The notes: generated by a model from the sequence alone, not told the origin. DNA of 64,000 nt from Capsaspora owczarzaki ATCC 30864 (GCF_000151315.2 NW_011887294.1:789951-853950); one strand, 5' to 3'; shown: positions 48,971 through 60,331, numbered from the stretch's first letter. Translations and numbers: made by a program.

Positions 48971-49041
48971 GCACTCATAGTTTAGTGGCAGAACTCCAGA
49001 TTGTGGCTCTGGCGACCTGAGCTCGATTCTCAGTGAGTGCA
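48971..49041 (+). tRNA. tRNA-His (anticodon GTG), copy 1
   Basis: A 71-base cloverleaf. Acceptor arms GCACTCA and TGAGTGC pair fully. The D-arm is GTTT/GAAC. The anticodon stem CCAGA/TCTGG holds the loop TTGTGGC with anticodon GTG. The T-arm is CTGAG/CTCAG, and the last base A is the discriminator. No intron and no encoded CCA are present. Internal A and B boxes are visible, and a T run beginning at 49044 serves as Pol III terminator. The base before the acceptor is G, so the extra G(-1) of tRNA-His could be templated here. Confidence 0.95.
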
Positions 49042-49136
49042 GCTTTTTTTTTTTCGATTTTCAGCTTTTTTTTTTTTTTTTTTTTTTGTCCTGCCAACCT
49101 TGTTTCATCTTGCAAAAGCCCAACCAAGAGCTTTCG

Positions 49137-49207
49137 GCACTCATAGTTTAGTGGCAGAACTCCAGATTGTGGCTCTGGCGACCTGAGCTCGATTCTCAGT
49201 GAGTGCA
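49137..49207 (+). tRNA. tRNA-His (anticodon GTG), copy 2
   Basis: Identical in all 71 bases to the copy 166 bases upstream, with the same strand and the same anticodon. A T run starting at 49211 is the likely Pol III terminator. A G again precedes the acceptor. Similarity extends a few bases 5' (agcttt before both) and a few bases 3', consistent with a local tandem duplication. Confidence 0.95.
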
Positions 49208-50697
49208 GGCTTTTTTTTTTGACTTTTTTTTTTGTTTTTTTTTTTTTTTTGTTTTTTGATGTGTTTGTTCATTACAACAACTGTATCAGAATTCGTACTC
49301 CTGGACTGGTGTTGCTTCTCCCGTGATGTGCTACAAGCCTCTGTGTTGCATAATGTACGAAAAAGACTTTATCAGACCTTCAGAGTGTTTGTAGAATAGC
49401 TCAACAATGGTTAACCATCAAAAGCAAACGGGTCGCTTGAAGCGCGCCCTGCCGCGCCATTGAGGCCGATACAGCCCACACCGATGCTTTTTTGAATGGC
49501 AAATATGTTTTACTTTGACTTTATTTTGACTTGGAGATGAGAGCGATGAGCTGGCCGTTGGCATCTGACGCGCAGGTGTGACCAGCAGACGACGTCCTTC
49601 GGTGATCGTACTGCCACCAATGGCAGTCGAGGAATTTGATCGGCAGACTCGTGAGCTCGTGGATGGTGCGTAGGTGACTAGGCAGGTCACGTCGGTTGAG
49701 GAATACTTTTTTGTATTACTGTCCAAGGGATCTGACAGCGTCAAAAGCGCAAAAGCTCGCAGACGCGTGCCATCATTTCTGCTGCACAAAGCACTTGTCG
49801 ATCATTTGCAACTCCAGGCTGGATTTACAGGACGCCAACAACATTTTTATCTGTCGCAGAGGACGAGAATCATCTTTGGAGAGCCGAGTCGGGCTCGCGC
49901 GGAAGTGAATCGCCTCGGATTAGCTCAAATCGGTGCGTGTGCCAGGGTCCGAACATCATTAAGTCGAAAGTAAAGCCCAGCAAGAATCTCCAACTCAAAA
50001 CGAATGTGAACAGATCGAGATGGCGGCCGATCAGTCTGTTTTTGTTTGTTGATTGTGTTTGTGAGTTTTCTTGTTTTGTTTTTTGGATTCTCCAGTTTTG
50101 CAACAACGGCAGTAAGCAAACGCTCATTGTCCAACCCAGGCAACAGCCCACACTGAGCTTTTGAATTGCTCACTTCCATTGAAGTGCTCTCTGTGTCTGT
50201 GTCGGCAGTGAGCGGCTCAATGAGCGAGAAGTGTCGTCGGCTGAGCTCGGGATGAAGCGCACGATGCGTTCTTTGTCCTTTTTATTTTTTTTTGCTCTCC
50301 CCGCTCCGCCCCCGCGGCTGATCCTCGGACGCGTCCTGTTACAACAAGATGATAAAATTGAACGGAAGAAGTGACAGAGTGGAACTGCGAAGACAGCAGC
50401 GAGCAGCCCGTACCAAAAAAACAAAATTCAACCGAAAACCAAACAAAATACAAAACATGGAAAACTCTAGAATGGGCGAGCTGATGCGTCGCCAGCTTGC
50501 CCCGGCCCTCTCGAAGGCGCGAAATTGTCAACGCACACACAGGAAATGAACAAGAGGCATGCGTTGGGAGAGGGCAGACCAGGCGACACGCTTCATTGCA
50601 GAGGTGTGATGCGGAGAACGGGAAACCGCAGGAGTGTGGCCGACACACGCGCGCCCTGCTGGACAAATCCGAGAATCCATCCATCCACACAAACGCA
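49208..50697. other. Intergenic region between the tRNA-His pair and the LRR receptor gene
   Basis: About 1.5 kb with no gene I can support. It starts with T runs following tRNA copy 2 and continues as mixed sequence. The short open frames have no family features. It presumably carries the promoter of the LRR receptor gene. Confidence 0.45.
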
Positions 50698-50759
50698 AAC
50701 AACACACACCTGACTCTCAGCACTGTGAAACAACACACACCTGACTCTCAGCACTGTGA
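50698..50759 (+). repeat. Tandem duplication, 31-base unit x2
   Basis: Two adjacent 31-base copies (50698-50728 and 50729-50759) begin aacaacacacac and end cagcactgtga, with no differences that I can see. The array ends 81 bases before the start codon of the LRR receptor gene, so it lies in its promoter or 5' UTR. Confidence 0.92.
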
Positions 50760-50840
50760 TGTTGCGAGCAAGTGTCGTTGGAAATCTTGTGCGCTCATTC
50801 TGTCAATGTCTTCTGATTCGCAGCACTTTTGCAAACAAAC

Positions 50841-53800
50841 ATGCCACGAGAAGGATTTGCCTATGGTCTGCTTCTGCTGATCGGCGTAATGTGCCACGTC
50901 CAGTTGGCACAAGCAGTCGACGCTTGCACCGCGTGCACTTGTTCTGCAACCAAAGTCGATTGCACTGGCAAATCTCTCACCGCCATTCCAACCGGAATCC
51001 CAGGTACCACAAAAGAACTGTAAGTGGCAGCCTGTTGGTTTAGACCGGAGATTGGAAGCATGGCCCTTCTGACTTGACATTTGGTCGATAGGTATCTGAC
51101 GAATAACCTGGTCACCGACATTTCTGCAACCGCATTCACCGGCCTGAGCGCGCTGACGCGATTGTAAGCCAAAAGAGACAGGATGAATCACACGCACCAA
51201 CTGCTCACTCTTTTACCGCCGCCCCCCTTCCCCCATCCGCAGGGATTTGCAACAAAACCGGATCACCAGCATTTCTGCCAACGCATTCACCGGCCTGACT
51301 GCGCTGACCATATTGTATGCAAACAAAAGACATAATGAATCCAACACAAATCAAACGACTCACTGTTTTGCCGTGTAGGAATCTGGGCTCCAACCGGCTC
51401 CCCAGCATTTCCGCAAACACATTCACAGGCCTGACTGGGCTGAGTACCACATTGTATGCAAGCAACGGCAAGAAGAGTTTGAACACACAAACTACTCACT
51501 CGTTTGCGAATCGACCGTAGAGATCTATCGAGCAACCTGATCACGGCCATTGCCATAAACGCGTTCGCGGGCCTGCCTGCGCTGCAGTCCTTGTAAGCAA
51601 AAGCAAAGACAGGACTCCTCCACGAATGGCTCACTTGTTGGCGACGATCTTTAGATCTCTGCAACTCAACCAGCTCAGCAGCATTCCTGTAGGAGCATTC
51701 TCAGGGCTCCCTGCGCTGACCCAATTGTAAACAAGCAAAGACTCAAAGTGTGCCAGACAACAGGCTCACTCGTTTGCGACTTCATTTGTAGGGGTGCGCA
51801 TCGCAACCTGTTCACCAGCATTCCCGTAGACGCACTTTCTAGCCTGACTGCGCTAAAGTCACTGTAAGCAAGCAAAAGCACGAGGCTCACACTCAAACGG
51901 CTCACTGTTTGGATCGGTAGATATTTGTGGGGGAACCAGATTACCAGCATTCCTTCATCTGCATTCAGCAGCATGCCTGCGCTAATGCTCTTGTAAGCCA
52001 ACAAAGACACCTCTCTCTCTCACACACACACACACAAAACGGCTCACTCATTCGTAACACTCTTGATAGGCAACTGCAGTCCAATGCAATCACAAACATT
52101 CCCGCCAACGCATTCACCGGCTTGACTACGCTGTTTTCCATGTACACAAACAAAACACATGATTCATCACGCACACCAAACTGTTCACTCGTTGGCAACT
52201 TGATCTGTAGGCGACTCGACAACAACCAGCTCACCAGCATTTCTGCAAACACATTCATAGGCCTGACTGCGATGACAGCAGTGTAAGCAAGCACACTTAA
52301 ATGCACGTATTGGATTTGCCTCTTACTTTGTGGTACTTTGCAGGGCTTTGAATGGCAATGCCTTCACCACTTTGCCGCCCGGTTTGTTCAAGGGTCTGCG
52401 AAATGGCCTGTATTTGGCGGACCCTTCATCCTTTGCCCTGAGCCCCAACAACTTTACCTTTGGTGGGAACAATGTCGCTCCGCCCAGCACATACGGCAGT
52501 GCAGCCACTCCAAGACGTAAGTTCTGATGAGTGCAATCCGTATATGGATCGTTTCACTGATCTCTACATGGCAGAGTGCGATACAGCCTGCGCTACCTGC
52601 TATGCTGCTGGGTCTGGTGCGTGTTGCGGGATTAATTGTCTGATTTGTAATTCGTCCGATCCCTGTACCGAGTGCTACGATGGTTTTGTGATGCTGAGTG
52701 GATCCTGTGTTTCGCTCGCTTCCATCGCCTCCATCGCGTCCACGCAATCTGCCTCGGCTGCCTCTGTTGCTTCCATCGCTTCGGTCGCATCCACACAATC
52801 TGCCTCAGCTGCCTCTGTTGCTTCCATCGCTTCGGTCGCGTCCACAAAATCTGCCTCGGCTGCCTCTGTTGCTTCCATCGCTTCGGTCGCGTCCACACAA
52901 TCTGCCTCGGCTGCCTCGATTGCATCCGATGCATCCGCTGCATCGACGCTGTCGGCGTCCTTTGCTTCACTCGCTACGGCATCTTCTGCCTCTATCGCAT
53001 CTGCTGCAAGCGCGTCGTTTGCCTCTGCTGCTTCCGATGTTTCTGCTACTTTGGCATCTGCTGCTTCCCGCGCTGCTGCGTCATCCGCGTCAATCGCATC
53101 ACAAATGTCCGCATCAGCCGCCTCCGATGCTTCCGCTATTTCGGCCTCCGTTGCTTCCCTTGCTACTGCGGCTTCTGCATCTCAGGCGTCTGCATCTGTC
53201 GCCTCTGATGTTTCCGCTGCCTCGGCGTCCCTTGCTTCCATCGCGTCTGCATCTTCAGCTTCCATTGCTTCACTCGCTGCAGCATCTTCAGCGTCAATTG
53301 CATCTGCTGCCAGCGCGTCGTACGCATCTCTCGCTTCAGACGTTTCCGCCACCTCGGCGTCCTTTGCTTCTCTCGCTGCTGCGTCCTCTGCTTCAATTGC
53401 CTCACAGGCGTCCGCATCAGCCGCCAGTGCTTCATCTGCATGGCAGACGTCTGCTGCATCTGCTGCGTCGAATGCTCCAAAAAGTTCAAGTGACTCAGAT
53501 TCATGGCCGATTATTCTCGGAGTCATTCTTGGCCTGTTAGCCCTCATCTTGTTGGCTGCGCTGGTTGTGGCTCTTCGGCGTCGCCGCTCACCAAAGGCAT
53601 TGGCCACCACCAGCACGGCCACCAAACTGCGCGAATCCGCAACCGGCTCAGAGCCGACTTACCAGTCGGTTGATTCCAGCAACACTGTGTCCAACGTTGT
53701 GAATCCAACCTATGCAGCATTGTCTGGCACTGACAACCATGCTCTGTATGAAGATGTTAGCTCAGCGCGCCTGGCCCCTGTCGGTGCGTCGGAACAGGTG

Positions 53801-54214
53801 TATGCCGAAGCATCCAGTACAACACAACCGTCAGGTAGCAGTGGCATCGAGTACGCCGATCCTTCGCTGCCCAGCGCCTCATCCGTTCGTGCGCAGTCCG
53901 CGTCCTCACCAACTTTTTATGCGACGGTAGCTGCTGTACCATCCGAGCAGACCTACGAAGCTGTGTCTGCAACTGGCGCGGATACTTTGTACGAAGATGC
54001 CGGCTCAAAGCCCCAGGCTCCTGTTGGTTTATCGGAACTGCAGGATACTGACGCAGCCGTGTCTGCATCCGGTGTCGAGTACGCCAATCCTTCGCTGCCC
54101 GATCCCTCGTCTGTTCGTGTGCCAACCGCGTCCTCACCAACTTCTTACGCGACGGTCGCTGTTGCCCCTTCCACGCAGACCGGGAATGTCGACTACGCGT
54201 CTATGGCAAACTAG
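50841..54214 (+). CDS. LRR receptor-like type I membrane protein with tyrosine-rich tail
   Basis: Twelve exons: 50841-51019, 51092-51163, 51243-51314, 51379-51453, 51521-51592, 51655-51726, 51792-51863, 51921-51992, 52070-52141, 52211-52282, 52344-52516 and 52575-54214. They close in frame to 880 residues. A signal peptide (hydrophobic GLLLLIGVMCHV) is followed by a Cys-rich LRR cap. Exons 2-10 each encode one 24-residue LRR (one is 25), all with phase 2 introns of 57-79 bases. Next come a Cys-rich module at about 335-378, an Ala/Ser-rich stalk of about 260 residues, one membrane helix at about 644-667 followed by RRRR, and a tail of about 210 residues. The tail has 11 tyrosines in short motifs: YQSV, NPTYAAL, LYEDV, VYAEA, EYADP, TFYATV, TYEAV, LYEDA, EYANP, TSYATV and DYASM. 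There is no kinase domain. A surface receptor or adaptor phosphorylated by tyrosine kinases is inferred. I recognise no named orthologue. The last intron (58 bases) is needed to bypass a stop. Confidence 0.85.
52741..52920 (+). repeat. 51-base tandem repeat coding the Ala/Ser stalk of the LRR receptor
   Basis: Copies begin at 52741, 52792, 52843 and 52894 (the last partial), each coding 17 residues of the pattern TQSASAASVASIASVAS. Copies differ by only a few bases. Downstream to about 53480 the stalk continues as degenerate Ala/Ser repeats. It is probably a rigid or heavily glycosylated spacer between the LRRs and the membrane. Confidence 0.92.
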
Positions 54215-54601
54215 CAATCGAGCGGTGTTGCATTGCGCTGTTCGACATGTCTTCCAGATTTGCATGTTCTGAAATTCGATTGTTCCAATACCCAATTCAA
54301 TAGTTTGACAGAAATGAACATTCAATCAACTCTTGAGTTGTGCTCAACGTTTTTGCAGCTGCGCAGAGTCTGTTCTGTGTCTTACTGTTGCAGAATCAAG
54401 TGATAAAGGACCCGGCAGCGAAATACCACCCACATCGTTTGGTTCGCAATCGGAGCTTTCGTTGTTATTGATTATTGTTTTTCCCAAAAAACATTGAGAA
54501 TCTTGGACGAGCGGGGGGGGGGGTTTCATCACAATAAAAAATTACTCAATACACGACTTTTTCCTCACACACACACACTCACACAAAGCAAACATATCCC
54601 T
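54215..54601. other. Convergent intergenic region between LRR receptor and F-box/WD40 genes
   Basis: The 3' flanks of two convergent genes. It contains a G run at 54513-54522, an AATAAA on the plus strand near 54533 that could serve the LRR gene, and a (CA)n-like tract at 54567-54585. No gene is seen. Confidence 0.5.
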
Positions 54602-56990
54602 CTAGCACACGGAAAAGTCGTACAACTTGACCGTCGTATCGTAGGAGCCCGACACAATTCTGGAATCGTTGAATTGAAGACACGTAACGCCGTCAGTGTG
54701 GTGCCGGAGGGTAAGCATGCGCTGGCCAGCTAGCAGATTCCAGACCTTGAGGGTCTTGTCATCGGCCGCGCTGACCATGCGCCACGAGTCAAACTGCAAA
54801 TGTCGGACGACGCCAGTGTGTCCTTCATTCCGGACCCAGTCGAGCGTCCCCATGCACAGCCCTGTGGTGATGTCCCAAAAGCGGAGACTCGAGTCCAACG
54901 AGCCCGAGACAATCTTGCTCTCGTCAAACTGGAGACAGGTCACGGCATCGTCGTGCCCAGTCAGAGTGCGGAGACACTGGCCGGTCTTGGCGTCCCACAC
55001 TTTGATGGTCTTGTCCATCGAGCCTGAAACAATCTTGGTATGGTCGAGGTGGACACACAACACGGCAGCCGAATGGCCACGCAGCGTCAATTTGCACGAG
55101 CCAGAGCGCCAATCCCACAGCTTGAGCGTTGTGTCGTAGCTGCCGCTCACAACGCGGTCGCCGAGTACGCGCAAGCAACGGACCGTGTCGGTATGACCAA
55201 ACATGGTGACCTTGCATGTGCCAGTACTGAGATCCCACACCTTGATGGTGCGATCGCTGGAGCCACTGAAAAGGGTGGTGCCGTCGAGGTGCAGGCAGCG
55301 AACCGTGCCCAAGTGACCGTGCAGGGTCATGGCAGCTTTGGTGTTGGTGCGAATGTTCCAAACGCGAATCGTGCGGTCGGTGGAGCCGCTGACGATGCGT
55401 ACGTGGTCGAATTGCAGACAAGAGATGCCTTGCGAGTGACCCTCAAAGGTGCGCACAGTGTAGCGACCATTGAGCCAGTTGCGCCTCAGCCGGTACCGTT
55501 CGGCAAAGATGAGCTTCCATGCCACGACAATCTCGCCGCCAAGCTCGGGCGACGGATGCGAGTAATGCTGAAGCTGGCGCTCGCGCTCTTCGGCGCTCAC
55601 CCATCCTTCGCTCTTTCGACAGTGCTCCATCCAGAGGCTCGAGTCGGAGGCGAGATGCTCCCACGCGCGGCTCACCTGAGACGCTCGACACAGAGACGTT
55701 ACGTCCAGATACGACAGAATGCGCATGGAAATGTCCACCGGCAACCATGCGAGAATGTCTTGACAGTTGTGCGGGCAGTGCTTGTGCATGCGTGGCTCCA
55801 TCTGAACGGACAAAAAGTGGACCTGTGACGGCCCGCTCTGCTCAATGAGCATGCGCAGCAGCGTGTTGCGCTGAATGTCGTTAAAGTCCTCAAACCACTC
55901 TGAGATTTTTTGAACGCGCTTCCGCACAATTTGACCAGTGACCGCATCGCCGCGCGCCGAGTGATGCGACTTGATGGATTGGAGGGATGACGACTTTGTG
56001 AGGTGCTGTCGCGAGCTGGACGTGGCACTGGCAGGAAGATGGGTCGGTGCTTGGAACACTGAAGCAAGCGATCCACCACCAACGGCAGCAGCAGCAGCAG
56101 CTGCCGATGCAGCAGTTTCGAGCCGGTTGGTTGAGATGGCAAAGGATACCGAGCTGTTCGAAGCAGCTGAGGTCATATTAAGAGGGGCAAACGAGTTGGC
56201 CGAGTGGGCAGTGTGCTGCAACTGGTGTTGTTGCGACTGGTGTTGTTGCGACTGGTGTTGTTGCAACTGGGCTTGTTGCACCTGCGGCTCGGAGGACTGC
56301 TGTTGGTGCCACGCTGAGACTACCGGCTGATTCTGCGATGAAGGAAGCGAGACAGTCCTCGACACAGAGTCGTGCGGCAGCCTCATCAGCACGGCCGAGA
56401 AGGAGCGCATGCCGACGGTCGCGGGCGTTGGGGTGGTCGCTTCTTCATCGGCAGACTTGATGGGCGACATTGGAGGGGTGGGAGGCGGAGATGAGCTCGG
56501 GGCGAGGGCAAGCGGGGTGGGAGGGCCCGACGGAGGAAGCTGAGTGAGGTTTGCGGTGCCGTGACCAACGTCCAAGGTCGAATTCGAGTGGCTGGCAGCG
56601 TCGCGCTGAAGCCTGAGTTGCTGCTCAATCTCTTGCTGGAGATGGAGAAGATCCGAGTAATGCACCGTCGGGAACTCTGGCGATGCAACGTTGCTGGAAC
56701 CAGGTGGCAATGGGGGCGCAATCAACGGAGCGTCGTTCGCGGCGGGGTTGACGCCATCGAGATCGTCCAAATCGTCCAAGTCCGAAGGGTTTTCCGCAAC
56801 CCAAGACGCCGGCAGCTGACGACGTGATCGATGTTGCGGCGCAAACGTGGTGGTGAAGGGATCATGCACGTGCGACGCCCAGGAGTTGGCCGCAGAAGGC
56901 GAGCTCGAACCGGCCTTTCCACTACGGCCAGGACTTCCCGGAGGTTGATAGGCCTCCATCCAAGAAGCGCGCGGAGACAAACGCTGTTGA

Positions 56991-57087
<97 letters not shown>

Positions 57088-58921
57088 GCAGCTGCTGCTG
57101 GTTTTGGCGTTCGACAAAGAAGGCCCCGTTCGCGCCGCTGCTCCGACCAAGGCTGGTGTGAATGGATTGCATGTGCTTGGTTGGGCGAATGAGAACCGAC
57201 GAAGAAGCGCCCAATGAGGCATTTGGAGACGACGGTGACGTCGTACCCGTGCCTGTTGGCGAATTGGCGCCAGTATTTCCCAGACTGCGCTTGGCGTTGC
57301 TGCTGCTACGACGCTTTTTCCGCTTGCCAGATGCGGACGACGGGAATGACGAAGGAAAGGCAGAGCTGGCCGTGCCATTGACCCCAGAAGCCGAGTTGGC
57401 CGCGAGAGGATTCGAGCCGCTGCCCGCCAAGTTGGACGAAGCGGACGACGGGGCGCCTTCGCTGGCTGCTCGTTGCGCGGCCACAGCTGCTGCAGCGCCC
57501 ATGGTGACGGCCACCAAATCTGGCAGGTTACTGGAGGAGCCAGTGAGCGAACCCGTGCTGGCAGCACTACCTGCACTGGTGACGCTGGTGATGCTGGCGA
57601 TGCTCGGTCGGCGAGAATTGATGGCGTTGAAGGACGGATGGATGGCGGATGCCGGTACTACTACGGCGGGGTGAATCGCAAGACCGGCAGCCGAGGCAGT
57701 GGTCGTGGTCGAGGCAGACGCGCCAGAAACGGTCGAAATGAGCGACGCAGTTGACGTCCACACGGTGGCGTCGAACGGCGACCGCCGGCCTGGACGGGCG
57801 CCCTGGGCTTTCAAGGGACAGGAGGTAGAGTGTCTACGTCGGTTGTGGCGGCGCATCACGGCTGGAGGCACATCCGCAGTAGTGGCACAGCACAATGGGC
57901 AATGGCAATCCTCGTCGGCGTCATCGTCTGTCGGGTCGGGGTCGTCACTGTCGGCTGGGCCTGGGCCGGCCGTGCCATCTCTACCGTGCCTGCTGCCACT
58001 TGCAGCCGAGTCCGTGTTTGTCCAACTTGCCGAGTCAAACCGATACTTGAACGCACGCGAATGCTCGTTGAGCTCGGATCCCGACAAACCAGAGTCGCTC
58101 GTGTTTTCCTCGCTGTCGCTGCTCTCGTCCGCGCCAGCGCGAGAAAAGAACTGGACGGGCGGCGATGGGCCCAAGAGATGCTGCGGCATGGTGCTCGCCA
58201 AGGCCGGAGGCAGCTGGGTGCTGAGCGACGGGACGGGGAATGGGAGCGGCTGGGCGACAACCACCGGAGCCGCAATGCGCGGAGACGGCCGTGTGGTCGG
58301 CTTGAGAAAGTTGGCGCTCGCCAGCGTCGGACTGAGCGCAGTCGACAGCGTCGGATACGCCTGGACGGACGCGACGACTGCGGCGGGCACCGGTTGAGCA
58401 ACCGCAACAACAATTTGCTGCTTGCGCTCGGCCTTGCGCTGCTTGGACAAGAAGGACGGCTTTTTGCTCGAGGTGTCTGTGCTACTACTTGGGCTCGGAC
58501 TGTCTGTACTCGCAGAGGCATTCGTTGTGGTGGACGATGCATGGTTGCTGCTGCTACTGCCATGGCCGGCAATGGTGTTGGCGGCGCTTGAAACACCCAT
58601 GACGATGAGCCGCTTGACCTTGTACGCAGCCTCGGCGCCAATGCTGCCTGCGCGCGCGAGCACAGGCGACGACGACGACGACGACGGTGGCGCAGACGGC
58701 CCACCACTCGTCGACGCTGAAGTCGAGGTGGATGCCATCGCCGTCGTTGTTGTCGTGGTTGTCGCTGTCGGCGGGGCGGTCGTTCGAGATGCTTGTTGCG
58801 AACTGCTCGCCTGTCGTGCCGCTGCTGCAGCTGCAGCCGTGGTTGTAGCGGGGACAGTCCCACCACCACCGCCGCCACCAGCAGGCAACGACGACGAGGA
58901 CGATGATGAGCTGTGCACCAT
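54602..58921 (-). CDS. F-box/WD40 protein, SCF ubiquitin-ligase substrate receptor (Fbw7/Met30/Pop1-like)
   Basis: One uninterrupted exon of 1,439 residues. The first 1,050 residues are low complexity: Ser/Ala/Thr-rich, with a pure Gln run of about 32 coded by CAA. An F-box lies at about 1055-1100 (ILAWLPVDISMRILSYLDVT, SQVSRAWEHLASDSSLW). A short linker (ERYRLRRNWLNGRYTVRTF) leads to a propeller of seven WD40 repeats at about 1155-1439, each with a clear GH...WD pattern such as GHLGTVRCLHL and SGSSDRTIKVWDL. F-box proteins of this layout bind Skp1 and present phosphorylated substrates to SCF ligases in cell-cycle or metabolic control. Two repeats carry TVRC, similar to the Fbw7 phosphodegron arginines, but the third expected Arg is not obvious, so I give no gene name. 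An in-frame extension to 59140 is T-run derived and left out. Confidence 0.88.
56991..57087 (-). repeat. Pure CAA (poly-Gln) repeat in the F-box/WD40 gene
   Basis: About 32 uninterrupted CAA codons on the minus strand (TTG on the plus strand), flanked by CTG/CAG-mixed Gln codons on the 3' side. It codes the poly-Gln run in the disordered N-region. Purity suggests recent expansion or slippage. Confidence 0.93.
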
Positions 58922-60190
58922 GTTTGTCGCCTCAGCGAAAGGGGGAGGGAGAACAAGCAGACCACTGAAAATAACCTGAGAATTACAATAAAAAAACAAA
59001 CAAAAAAAAAAAAAAAACTGGATTGAGCTTTGCGTCAGGTCGAATTGGACACCGTGACGATCAACACTGGCAGGGCCGATCTCGGTACATGAAGGGGATG
59101 CCGTTTGTATGTGTGTGTGTGTGTATGTGTGTATGTGCATGTGCAGGTTGGTTGGTTGGGAAGCAGACGAGTTGAATCAAGTCAACCAAAATCGCAGTTT
59201 TCGATGGATTTGGGCAGCGAGCAGGATGGAAATAGCAACCAAACGTCACCGTTTTGCTTCTTCGCTCTCGAGGACTGTGCTCTCAGCATCCAATCTTCTA
59301 CCTCGACATGGACTGCACACAGAGCAGTTGTCCTCTCTTTGAGGGTCCGGCCGCTTTTTGTGCGTGTCCGGATCGTCTTTTCCGCGGATTTTGCCGTTCT
59401 TGACTGATGCAGCTGTCAAGACTTGTTCGGATTTCTGTGACCTGTCAAACACCGCAAGTCGGTGTCGAGTTCTTTGTCTCAAGTTCTTTGTCCCCAATCG
59501 AGTTCACTCCACCCTTTTCTTCTTTTCTTTTGCCTTGTCATTTCAGTTTTTCTTTTTTCACGCTTTTTCAGAACACGGTTGCATTGCGTGCAACTCGCCC
59601 AAACAAACAAACAAACAACCATGGCCGTCACTGCCGCTCCTCGGTCTGCCAAGAACGACAACAACAACAACAACACTAGCAACAACAAACAATAACAACA
59701 ATGACAATGAAAATCAAGGCCAGACGTATGCTGTCGCACCAGATCGGCGTCGCGCGACTCGAGTGGTTTTTGGCCACAAACGGTTTTGCAACCAAGCCGT
59801 CGTCGGCCCGATCATGGGCGTCTTGGGCCACGCCTGAACCCATGCCATCCCGATCAGGTGGTGGACGGCATCAGGTGGGAACGCAAGGTGGGGAACCACG
59901 AGAGTATTCTCGAGGGTAAAACTGTGAGGGGCCTAAACAGGGGGAGGACACCAATACAGTTGAAAAGAACGATCAGCTTGGAGCCGCGCAGGGTCGAGCC
60001 AGCTCGGGGGGTAGATCATACGAGACCGAGAAACCTATTTAGATGTAATCATGCGTTCGTGATTGCCACCGCTGTTTGATATGTCATGAGCGTCTGACTG
60101 TGCTAACAGGTGAGCAGGAGCTGGAGGGGAGGTGAGCGGACGGAAGCGAAAGAAGGGACTTTGAGGCCACCTGGAGAAGCGAATTTGTTG
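58922..60190. other. Gene-poor region upstream of the F-box/WD40 gene
   Basis: It contains an A run at 59001-59018 (a T run ahead of the F-box start), a (GT)n tract at 59107-59135 and mixed sequence. A short frame from about 59622 (MAVTAAPRSAKND, then Asn repeats) has no family match. A frame at 59786-60079 has a basic stretch (ILEGKTVRGLNRGRTP) that faintly recalls the tail of LINE polymerases, but this is too weak to call. Confidence 0.35.
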
Positions 60191-60331
60191 NNNNNNNNNN
60201 NNNNNNNNNNNNNNNNNNNNNNNNNNNNNNNNNNNNNNNNNNNNNNNNNNNNNNNNNNNNNNNNNNNNNNNNNNNNNNNNNNNNNNNNNNNNNNNNNNNN
60301 NNNNNNNNNNNNNNNNNNNNNNNNNNNNNNN
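60191..60331. other. Assembly gap, 141 N
   Basis: A run of 141 undetermined bases. It may mark a repeat or a difficult homopolymer. Flanking sequence shows no obvious shared repeat on the two sides. Confidence 0.99.

Noticed and set aside
51020-52343. CRISPR-like spacing of repeated short units
   Set aside because: The regular 72-base units are protein-coding LRR exons with splice sites, not identical repeats with unique spacers, and the DNA is eukaryotic.
52517-52574. Stop codon after LRR exon 11, suggesting a shorter soluble protein
   Set aside because: A 58-base GTAAGT...CAG intron, in line with the 57-79 base introns before it, removes the stop and joins a Cys-rich module in frame. A retained-intron soluble isoform remains possible.
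58922-59140. In-frame N-terminal extension of the F-box/WD40 protein
   Set aside because: It crosses a long A/T run and a (GT)n tract. The ATG at 58921 gives a better start.
59786-60079. LINE polymerase C-terminus
   Set aside because: Only a vague basic GR-rich resemblance is seen, with no Cys/His motif or reverse-transcriptase blocks nearby and no terminal repeat. It is kept only as a weak hint among the findings.
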